64,000 bases of DNA, from assembly GCA_045603225.1 (NCBI GenBank), contig JAZULT010000047.1:1-64000 (forward strand). Direction: 5' to 3'. The position numbers were made by a program, and so were the translations under genes. The stretch comes from RGIG9115 sp045603225 (lineage in GTDB: Bacteria; Bacillota; Clostridia; UBA1381). The stretch's first letter is position 1, and each line of letters starts with the position of its first letter. Below are positions 24,730-31,167 of this stretch, piece after piece. A model generated the notes under the pieces. It was not told the origin of the DNA. It saw only the letters and a list, made by a program, of their open reading frames with translations, and searched no databases.

Positions 24730-25653
24730 TCAGTATTCAGATATCTTTGCAATAAGCTCATCCTGCGAAAGTGTCAGGTCATCAACGGTGGTAATCAGAA
24801 TACATATCATGTATTTTCCCTTTTTTCTTATATAATATCTCTGTGTCAAATCAACGCCATTGGAATTTGCTTTCAGTTCAAAAATATTATACAGATTTCC
24901 TGATATGCTTGCCGTTTTTGAAACATCCGTACTCAGAACGCTTATTCCCTGCTCAGCATACGGAAGCCGTACTGTACGTTCAAGCTGCTCAATGTACGTT
25001 CTTACAGACATAAGCGGAGACTGAGTATCTTCTACGCATACTCCGAAAGAAGCTCCGTCAGGTGATTCTCCCATGTATTCCCATACAGCTCCGTCCTCAT
25101 TCATGCTCGCAAGCTCACTGTCAGACTGAGCTTTCCACTCCTCAGGAATTTCAAATCTTATTTCTGCAAATTCACTGTTGTAATAATTACCGTCAATATA
25201 GCCTTGCTCATATGTACTGAACATAGATTGCACAATCGGGAAAGCAAAGTTTATACCGATTCCTGCAACCACTAAAAAACCAATAATTGCTACCAGTATT
25301 ACCGGTGCATGATTTTTCTTCTTCACAGGATAAACCGGTGGCGGTGATACCCGTTCACTGTATGCCGGTGGCGTATATGTATGCTGTTTCGGAGGTGTCA
25401 CCTGCGCACTGTATGTATGATTTTCCGGTGGCATGTATGCATACTGTCCCGAAGATGTATGTGTATGCTGTTGTTCCGGCACAGCACGCTCAGTCACAGG
25501 GCGTTTTGTACCGCATATCTGACATATATCTTCGGAATTTATAGTCTCGCACGCGGGACATTTCCACGTTTCATCGCTTCCGATAACAGTTCCGCAACCG
25601 TTACAATATCTGGAACCGTCAGGATTATAAGTTCCGCATTGTTTACAATTCAT
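24730..25653 (-). CDS. Zinc-ribbon/RanBP2-finger single-pass membrane protein, paralogue 1
   Basis: A 307-aa protein with a mixed architecture. An N-terminal zinc ribbon (CKQCGTYN..YCNGCG, residues 3-20) is followed by a RanBP2-type finger (WKCPAC, Asn, CQICG; about 29-50), a His/Pro/Tyr-rich disordered segment (51-105), one transmembrane helix (about 112-134) and an outside domain of about 150 aa. The outside domain is shared with the next two genes: YNSEFAEIRFEIPEEWK and NIFELKANSNGVDLTQRYYIRK. Cytoplasmic zinc fingers linked to an exterior domain suggest a sensor or adaptor, but no function is known. AAAGGAG precedes the ATG. Confidence 0.8.
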   Translation of the reverse strand: MNCKQCGTYNPDGSRYCNGCGTVIGSDETWKCPACETINSEDICQICGTKRPVTERAVPEQQHTHTSSGQYAYMPPENHTYSAQVTPPKQHTYTPPAYSERVSPPPVYPVKKKNHAPVILVAIIGFLVVAGIGINFAFPIVQSMFSTYEQGYIDGNYYNSEFAEIRFEIPEEWKAQSDSELASMNEDGAVWEYMGESPDGASFGVCVEDTQSPLMSVRTYIEQLERTVRLPYAEQGISVLSTDVSKTASISGNLYNIFELKANSNGVDLTQRYYIRKKGKYMICILITTVDDLTLSQDELIAKISEY

Positions 25654-25801
25654 TATTAATATCTCCTTTTTGACGGAATTTTGGAAACGTGACTATGCAA
25701 ACAAGCCATTGAACGGTGTGTGCATTTTTTACATCCCCAATATATACGGGGCGGCGGAAACCGCCGTCCCGATACCTGAATCAGTTATGAATATTCTTAA
25801 T
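25654..25801. other. Intergenic region with GC-rich hairpin and GGGGATGTAAA motif
   Basis: A strong hairpin (GGGGCGGCGG paired with CCGCCGTCCC, about 25749-25773) lies just after nagA. The motif TTTACATCCCC at 25728-25738 is the third of four copies in the window. The hairpin has no T-run and may stabilise the nagA transcript rather than end it. Confidence 0.55.
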
Positions 25802-26851
25802 TTATTTCCCGTGTATAACTGTCATTGTTACATTTAAATTATCATCAAGCACAATAAAATCTGCGTCATACCCGACTTCTATTCTACCCTTTTTCACACC
25901 AATCATTTCAGCCGGTGTTTCAGATGCCATTTTGAATGCATCCGCTTCCGGAATACCAAATTCTATCGCTTTTTTTACACATGTGAAAAGTGTCGATGTA
26001 CTTCCTGCAAGCGCACCGTCCTGTGTTCTGGCAACCGAATCTTTAACGGTTATCATCTGACCGCCCAGGTCATACTCACCGTCAGACAAGCCTGTAGCAC
26101 GCATTGAGTCGCTTATAAGCACTACTTTACCTGCACCAAATGTTTTATAAAGCATTTTCACAACGCTTTTATGGATATGTATACCGTCACAGATAAGCTG
26201 TACGTATATATCATTTTCTATAGCCGCACCGATTACACCGGGATTTCTGTGATGAAGCGGGGGCATAGCATTAAACGTATGAGTAAGGCAGCTTGCACCT
26301 TTTTTTATAGCCTTGTCTGCACATTCATAGTCCGCATCGGTATGACCGAGAGATATCACACAGTCACATTTTTCAATAAACTCCGCAGAGCCTTCAAGCT
26401 CAGGTGCGATGGTTACCATTTTTACATTTTCAAGGGTTCTGAATTCTTCGAAATCCGGTGCTTTTATGAACCTTTCATTCTGAGCACCCTTGTATTTCGG
26501 TGATATGTACGGGCCTTCCGCATGGAATCCGAGAACTTCAGCACCTATACCGCTTCCTGTATCGGACAGCACTTTTCTGATATCAGCCATATCCACCGTC
26601 ATTGTCGTGGGAAGCCATGATGTAGTACCGTTTTTTGCAAGGTATTCAGACATTTCATCTATATGTCCGCCATCCATTACGTCATATCCTATACATCCGT
26701 GAGAGTGGACGTCAACAAGTCCGGGATAGACTTTCGCACCGTTTAAATCTACTCCGTCTTCTGAAAATTTTCCAATCTCTGAAAACTTTCCGTTTTCAAT
26801 CTTCAAGTCAACAATTTCACCGTTTATATTTGCATTTTTATAAATCATCAT
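25802..26851 (-). CDS. nagA: N-acetylglucosamine-6-phosphate deacetylase
   Basis: Cytoplasmic amidohydrolase converting GlcNAc-6-phosphate to glucosamine-6-phosphate and acetate. The 349-aa protein has the metal-site motif DVHSHG, then HAEGPYISP with GAQNERF, LGHTDADYE, THTFNAMPPLHHRNPG and the catalytic Asp in LISDSMRATG. Length is slightly short for the family (about 380). Its ATG overlaps the stop codon of the NagB-ROK gene (ATGA), so the two are translationally coupled. Confidence 0.95.
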   Translation of the reverse strand: MMIYKNANINGEIVDLKIENGKFSEIGKFSEDGVDLNGAKVYPGLVDVHSHGCIGYDVMDGGHIDEMSEYLAKNGTTSWLPTTMTVDMADIRKVLSDTGSGIGAEVLGFHAEGPYISPKYKGAQNERFIKAPDFEEFRTLENVKMVTIAPELEGSAEFIEKCDCVISLGHTDADYECADKAIKKGASCLTHTFNAMPPLHHRNPGVIGAAIENDIYVQLICDGIHIHKSVVKMLYKTFGAGKVVLISDSMRATGLSDGEYDLGGQMITVKDSVARTQDGALAGSTSTLFTCVKKAIEFGIPEADAFKMASETPAEMIGVKKGRIEVGYDADFIVLDDNLNVTMTVIHGK

Positions 26852-28452
26852 AACATTGCAGCTCCCAGCGCGCCCGCATCGCTTTGCAGGTCTGAAATTC
26901 TGATTTCAACGCCTTCAAACTGAACTCTTTCCTTAAGCGGAGCAAGAAGCTTGTCTCCCTGCTGTGTGATACCGCCTGCAAGAATTACTGCATCAGGTCC
27001 GAGAACGTTTATAAGACTCTTGATACCAACAGCAAGCCAGTCAAGATATTCTTCAAATACCTTAACGGCTATCGGACAGCCTTTGTCTATTGCATCGAAA
27101 ATCAGCTTGCCGTTAAGCTTATTTCCGTTTTCGCTGTATATCTTGTATAAAACACTGTCTGTATTTTCAAGTACCGCTTCGGTTGCCTGTCTTATAAGTG
27201 CGGTTACAGAGCCGTACTGTTCCCAGCAACCGTTCTGACCGCATGTACACGGTAGTCCGTCTTTCGAGTCTACTATTATATGTCCGATTTCTCCGGCATT
27301 ACTGTTACCGTGTGCAATCTGCTTATTTATAATTATACCGCCGCCAATACCTGTGCCGAGAGTTACAAGGATAATATTATCATATTCCTTACCTACTCCG
27401 AATTCTGCTTCGCCAAGTGCCGCACAGTTAGCATCGTTATCAACACTTATCGGAAGGTCGATATATTTCTTCATCATTTTAGCAAGCGGTGTATTGTCAA
27501 ACGGAAGATTTCCGGCTGTAACCTTGCCGTTTCTTATATACCCCGGTGTACCGATACCGACAGTTTTAACAGGATATTCACCAATTATACGCTGACATTC
27601 AGTTGCAACATCTTCTATAAAGCTTTCGCATGAATCCTTCTTCGTTTCAATACTTGTCTTATAAATAACTTTTTCATCTTCAAGCACTGCGAATTTAACA
27701 TTTGTTCCGCCAATATCAACACCGAGTCTGATAGTTGAATATGCATCTCTGTCGCATATAAGAACAACATCAGGATGCACCTTAAGCATAGTTGCCGGAA
27801 TAGATGTGTTGATTGCTTCATTAAGAAGCTCTCCTACAACACGGCTTTTGTTCGCACCGCTTGCAAGAAGAATTATTTTCTTTGATTTAAGTATTGTTGA
27901 AATACCCATTGTAAGAGCTTTTGTCGGCATAACCTCGTCTTCGCTGAAGAATCTTGAGTTCGCCTCCATAGTGCTTTCCGTAAGGTCAGTCAGGTGAGTG
28001 CCTGAGTTCAGGTTTATGTCAGGCTCGTTAAAGCCGATGTGACCGTTCTGACCGATACCTAAAATCTGCAGGTCAATACCGCCATGCTGTTTTATAAGCT
28101 TTTCATAATTCTTACATTCCACTTCGGGAAGATATGCTTCACCGTCAGGGATATGTGTGTTTTCTTTATCGATGTTTATCCTTGAAAACAGATGTTCATT
28201 CATAAAATAATGATAGCTCTGGCTGTTTTCTTTCTTTATCGGATAATATTCGTCAAGATTAAAAGTAGTAATGCCTGAAAAATCTATTTCTCCCCTTTTG
28301 TTCATCTCAACAAGATTATCATATAATCCTATCGGTGTTGAACCTGTGGCAAGTCCCAGCACACTGTCAGGCTTTAAAATAATCTGACTTGCCACAAGCT
28401 TTGCCGCCTGTGCTGAAAGTTCTTCATAATTGTCACATAAAATTACACGCAT
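26848..28452 (-). CDS. nagB: Fusion of glucosamine-6-phosphate deaminase (NagB) and ROK-family sugar kinase
   Basis: A single 534-aa reading frame joins two enzymes. Residues 1-240 are NagB: LATGSTPIGLYD, FNLDEYYPI, LGIGQNGHIGFNEP and MGISTILKSKK. Residues about 241-534 are a ROK kinase: LGVDIGGTNVKFAVL (ATP site), VDNDANCAALGE, TLGTGIGGGIIIN, and the zinc motif GEIGHIIVD..CTCGQNGCWE. ROK kinases phosphorylate free hexoses, here plausibly GlcNAc or glucosamine. The protein would thus supply the first and last steps of GlcNAc use, with NagA next door for the middle one. I see no stop or frameshift at the junction, so the fusion appears real. Confidence 0.93.
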   Translation of the reverse strand: MRVILCDNYEELSAQAAKLVASQIILKPDSVLGLATGSTPIGLYDNLVEMNKRGEIDFSGITTFNLDEYYPIKKENSQSYHYFMNEHLFSRINIDKENTHIPDGEAYLPEVECKNYEKLIKQHGGIDLQILGIGQNGHIGFNEPDINLNSGTHLTDLTESTMEANSRFFSEDEVMPTKALTMGISTILKSKKIILLASGANKSRVVGELLNEAINTSIPATMLKVHPDVVLICDRDAYSTIRLGVDIGGTNVKFAVLEDEKVIYKTSIETKKDSCESFIEDVATECQRIIGEYPVKTVGIGTPGYIRNGKVTAGNLPFDNTPLAKMMKKYIDLPISVDNDANCAALGEAEFGVGKEYDNIILVTLGTGIGGGIIINKQIAHGNSNAGEIGHIIVDSKDGLPCTCGQNGCWEQYGSVTALIRQATEAVLENTDSVLYKIYSENGNKLNGKLIFDAIDKGCPIAVKVFEEYLDWLAVGIKSLINVLGPDAVILAGGITQQGDKLLAPLKERVQFEGVEIRISDLQSDAGALGAAML

Positions 28453-28500
28453 TTTTCTTTCTCCTTTTTAATTTAGTAAGCTAAAATTTTATTTAACCTA

Positions 28501-28529
28501 TTGACAAATGAATTTTTTAATGTTATAAT
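28501..28529 (+). promoter_or_regulatory. Promoter of the candidate antisense RNA
   Basis: Consensus -35 TTGACA (28501-28506), 17-bp spacer, -10 TATAAT (28524-28529). No protein-coding gene follows; a hairpin ends the unit at 28586-28611. Confidence 0.85.
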
Positions 28530-28535
28530 AAAATC

Positions 28536-28620
28536 AGACAGGAAATAACTTTAGTTGTTTCCGCAAAAAGGTCATTATTTTAAACGACCGTCACTTAGCG
28601 GAGTGGCGGTCATTTCTTTA
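28536..28620 (+). ncRNA. Candidate type I antitoxin RNA
   Basis: A predicted transcript of about 80 nt. Its 5' end folds into a hairpin (GGAAATAAC 28541-28549 with GTTGTTTCC 28554-28562) and its 3' end into GACCG.CACT / AGTG.CGGTC (28586-28611) followed by a T-rich stretch. It converges on the small hydrophobic ORF at 28610-28678 and overlaps the 3' end of that mRNA. This is the layout of 3'-overlapping type I antitoxins (TxpA/RatA, BsrG/SR4 and the Fst par locus). It is inferred from sequence only. Confidence 0.6.
28586..28611. terminator. Shared terminator hairpin of the convergent RNAs
   Basis: GACCGTCACT (28586-28595) pairs with AGTGGCGGTC (28602-28611), with one internal mismatch. It lies between two convergent promoters and overlaps the stop codon of the small ORF, so it can terminate both transcripts. 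Confidence 0.7.
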
Positions 28621-28678
28621 TGTTCTTAATTATTTCCAATACTGTAATAAGTACCAACAAATAAATTATATAATCCAT
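28610..28678 (-). CDS. Candidate type I toxin: 22-residue hydrophobic peptide
   Basis: A 22-codon ORF, too short for routine ORF calling. The peptide starts MDYIIYLL, has one hydrophobic helix of about 15 residues, and ends with a basic tail (IIKNIKK). It has a consensus promoter (28741-28769) and a good Shine-Dalgarno sequence (AAGGAGGTG). The latter is enclosed in a hairpin (ACACCTC 28684-28690 with GAGGTGT 28697-28703), typical of type I toxin mRNAs whose translation is held back. The convergent RNA could pair with its 3' end. Membrane-acting toxins of the Fst/Hol_Tox type are the closest known analogues; homology cannot be shown at this length. Confidence 0.62.
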   Translation of the reverse strand: MDYIIYLLVLITVLEIIKNIKK

Positions 28679-28740
28679 AAGCAACACCTCCTTTTCGAGG
28701 TGTCGGAAACAACCGCCGTCATTTCCTGCCTGACGATTAT

Positions 28741-28769
28741 ATAATATCACAAATTCACGGTCTTGTCAA
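28741..28769 (-). promoter_or_regulatory. Promoter of the small hydrophobic peptide mRNA
   Basis: Minus strand -35 TTGACA (28764-28769), 17-bp spacer, -10 TATTAT (28741-28746). The predicted start near 28734 gives a leader of about 55 nt with two hairpins. Confidence 0.85.
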
Positions 28770-28918
28770 GATTACAACCTGATAATGTCAGGCTTTTGGA
28801 TAATTAAATTTCATTTAACAAAATCAGCAATATCATCATCTTTAAGATTTAACAACCCGGCTATCATATCGCTTTGATAGTCAGACATCCCTGTATCGCA
28901 CCTTTTTGTCAACTGCCC

Positions 28919-29992
28919 TTATCTCAACTTATCAATAATTTTATTAAGCTCCGGTTCCATTTTCTCAATATCAGCAACAAGCTTGAACTGATTTCTTGCT
29001 CTGTCAAGATTATGATGTTCTCTGTGAATCTTAAAATATGTATCACCGTTTAAGTAGTCGGTAAGGAATCTTATACCACACTCGTATGTAAGAAGCTTTG
29101 CCGAGAAAGGCAGAAGCTCAATTTCTCTGTCTGTCAGGTCTTCCATCATTTCCTTGCAATAGCCTTTTGCAAAGCTCTCGAAAAGTCCGGCATCAAAGTT
29201 TACCTTGTCAAGGTCAGTTTCATCCTCTGCCGCAGTTGAGCCGCCCATTCTGAGTGCATCACCGAAATCGTAAAGTGCACTGCCCGGCATAACTGTATCA
29301 AGGTCAATTACACATACAGCTTTTCTTGTATTTGCATCAAAAAGAATATTATTTATTTTTGTATCGTTATGAGTTACACGAAGCGGAATACTTCCATCTG
29401 CAATGCCGTTTACAACAACATCTGCAAACTCCGCATTTTTGAGTGCAAACTCAATTTCTGCCTGAACTGATGATGCGCGGCCTGCTCTGTCCGCTGCAAT
29501 AGCTTCCTTAAGTGCTTCAACACGTTTGGGAGTATTGTGGAAGTCAACAATTGTCTCGTAGAGTGTATCTACAGGGAAATCGCTGAGCATTTTCTGGAAA
29601 CGGCCGAAGCCTTCTCCTGCATTAAACAGGTCTTCCGCATTACCGTCTTCTATAGTAATTGTATCGGGAACAAATGTATATACACGGAACGCATTGTTAT
29701 CGTCGTGCATATAAAGGTTCTTTCCGTCATCCGTTTTTATAACAGTCATGGTTTCTCTCTTAACATCTCCGCCGTTTTCAGCTATTTTTTCTCTCAGGAA
29801 AGATGTTACTCTTTCGATGTTATCCATAACCTGGACAGGATTTTTGAATACATTTGTGTTTATTCTCTGAAGAATGTAATTATTTGTACTTGTAAGATAC
29901 GTATCATTTATATGACCGTTTCCGTATTCCTCTATTCTTGATTCAATATTAAACTTGTCAAGAATTTTATTTAAATCGATATTGGTGCTCAT
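28919..29992 (-). CDS. N-acetylhexosamine 1-kinase-like APH-fold phosphotransferase
   Basis: A 357-aa aminoglycoside-phosphotransferase-fold kinase. The catalytic loop is VTHNDTKINNILFD and the metal-binding motif CVIDLDTVMPG. The overall pattern (YGNGHINDTY, YILQRIN, FRVYTFVPDT) matches the NahK/LnpB group, which makes GlcNAc- or GalNAc-1-phosphate from free sugar. It begins 2 nt after the stop of a sugar nucleotidyltransferase gene, matching the kinase plus uridylyltransferase pairing of the lacto-N-biose/galacto-N-biose pathway. The phosphorylase and epimerase of that pathway are not seen here. Confidence 0.82.
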   Translation of the reverse strand: MSTNIDLNKILDKFNIESRIEEYGNGHINDTYLTSTNNYILQRINTNVFKNPVQVMDNIERVTSFLREKIAENGGDVKRETMTVIKTDDGKNLYMHDDNNAFRVYTFVPDTITIEDGNAEDLFNAGEGFGRFQKMLSDFPVDTLYETIVDFHNTPKRVEALKEAIAADRAGRASSVQAEIEFALKNAEFADVVVNGIADGSIPLRVTHNDTKINNILFDANTRKAVCVIDLDTVMPGSALYDFGDALRMGGSTAAEDETDLDKVNFDAGLFESFAKGYCKEMMEDLTDREIELLPFSAKLLTYECGIRFLTDYLNGDTYFKIHREHHNLDRARNQFKLVADIEKMEPELNKIIDKLR

Positions 29993-29994
29993 AA

Positions 29995-30846
29995 TCAGAT
30001 TAATCCTCCCCTATTATAAAGCCCCTTGTCTGTTAGTTTTGCTATTGCTGCCTGTACTGCAGGAGTGTCTTGTGAATATGTTACGCCGTACCACTGTTCT
30101 GAAGTTGGAAGTACAACAACCTTTTTTCCTTCTTCTTTAATTCTCTGACCTACTGCCATAGGAAGATAGAATTCCTTTTTCGGTTCGTTTGCATTTTCTG
30201 AGAGAAATTCGATGAATTTCTTTTCAAGGAACGGGAATATGCCTGTGTCAAGTCCCCACATATTCATCGAAACAATAGTATCAAGAGAATATCCTGCATC
30301 AGCAGTAAGTCCGTCTGTTTCTACTATATCAACGAGATATCCGTCTTCTGTCTTACAAACACCTCTTGTAACAGTTCCGTTTTCTGACAGTGTTTTTCCG
30401 AGTTCATAGCCTGCCATGCACATTTCATTGCTTGTTGAAAGGTGGTCAAACATTGTTTTATATACGCTCTGTCCGTAATAGTCATCTGCATTTATTACAA
30501 GGAACGGTTTTTTAACCGCGTCTTTGGCACACCAGATTGCCTGACCTGTACCCCACGGCTTTTCTCTGCCGGGGTTAAGTGTATATCCGCCAGGAAGGTT
30601 ATCCTTTTCCTGGAATACGTATTCTACATCAATCATTTTTTCAACACGCTTGCCGCAAGCTTCTCTGAAATCCTTTTCAATGTCCTTTCTGATAATTATA
30701 ACAGCTTTATCAAAGCCCGCCTTTGCCGCATCGTATACTGAATAGTCAATTATCATTTCTCCGTTTGGGCCCATAGGTGCTGCCTGCTTAAGTCCTCCAA
30801 AACGACTGCCCATACCTGCAGCCATAATTACGAGTTCTGCGCTCAT
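29995..30846 (-). CDS. Sugar-1-phosphate nucleotidyltransferase
   Basis: A 283-aa nucleotidyltransferase (GT-A-like fold). The N-terminus VIMAAGMGSRFGGLKQ is the nucleotide-binding G-x-G-[ST]-R motif, and INADDYYG carries the metal-binding Asp pair. Together with the adjacent NahK-like kinase it probably converts a hexosamine-1-phosphate to a UDP-sugar; dTDP or other nucleotides cannot be excluded. The ATG at 30846 has AGGAA about 9 nt upstream; the longer frame lacks a Shine-Dalgarno sequence. Confidence 0.85.
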   Translation of the reverse strand: MSAELVIMAAGMGSRFGGLKQAAPMGPNGEMIIDYSVYDAAKAGFDKAVIIIRKDIEKDFREACGKRVEKMIDVEYVFQEKDNLPGGYTLNPGREKPWGTGQAIWCAKDAVKKPFLVINADDYYGQSVYKTMFDHLSTSNEMCMAGYELGKTLSENGTVTRGVCKTEDGYLVDIVETDGLTADAGYSLDTIVSMNMWGLDTGIFPFLEKKFIEFLSENANEPKKEFYLPMAVGQRIKEEGKKVVVLPTSEQWYGVTYSQDTPAVQAAIAKLTDKGLYNRGGLI

Positions 30847-30898
30847 TAAAATCATTTCCTTTCTTAATTCATCTACCGATGATTTTACATACATAATT

Positions 30899-30927
30899 AT
30901 TATATCACATTATATTCAATATATCAA
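30899..30927 (-). promoter_or_regulatory. Promoter of the nucleotidyltransferase-nahK operon
   Basis: Minus strand -35 TTGATA (30922-30927), 17-bp spacer, -10 TATAAT (30899-30904). Confidence 0.78.
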
Positions 30928-31009
30928 TATGTAAAAAGTCCAAAAAATTACACTTTTGGTCAGTCAAGTTGTCACAAATCCGCAATATTCCACGGACAGT
31001 GCTTTGCTC

Positions 31010-31142
31010 AATGTTATTAACTTAAAAGATAAGTTACAGCGATATATCGCTAAATTACAATTCAGTCAAACAAAAAAATTACCTTCCCCCAACGTTCGCG
31101 CAATACTGTTAACTTGAGTAGAAGCCTTAAGTTAACAGTATT
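31010..31142. repeat. MITE-like palindromic element, composite copy
   Basis: The left part (AATGTTATTAACTTAA, then the palindrome AGCGATATATCGCT at 31038-31051) matches the element at 62810-62892 over about 45 bp. The right end TTAAGTTAACAGTATT (31127-31142) is the inverse of AATACTGTTAACTT at 31102-31115. Arms of 31010-31025 and 31127-31142 agree at 13 of 16 positions. No ORF is present. Confidence 0.65.
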
Positions 31143-31167
31143 GCATGATTGGGGGAAGGTAATTTTT
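31074..31167 (-). terminator. Long hairpin ending the SLH gene
   Basis: AAAAATTACCTTCCCCCAA (31074-31092) and its complement at 31149-31167 form a 19-bp outer stem. It encloses a second perfect stem with AATACTGTTAACTT. It overlaps the stop codon of the SLH gene and ends in T-rich sequence on the minus strand. Confidence 0.7.

Noticed and set aside
25749..25773. GC-rich hairpin as nagA terminator
   Set aside because: The stem is strong but no T-run follows on the minus strand, so termination is not supported; listed only as a hairpin.
28811..28888. 25-codon minus-strand ORF (MSDYQSDMIAGLLNLKDDD..)
   Set aside because: The start resembles the beginning of some transposases, but there is no good ribosome binding site and it is too short to support a call; at most a remnant.
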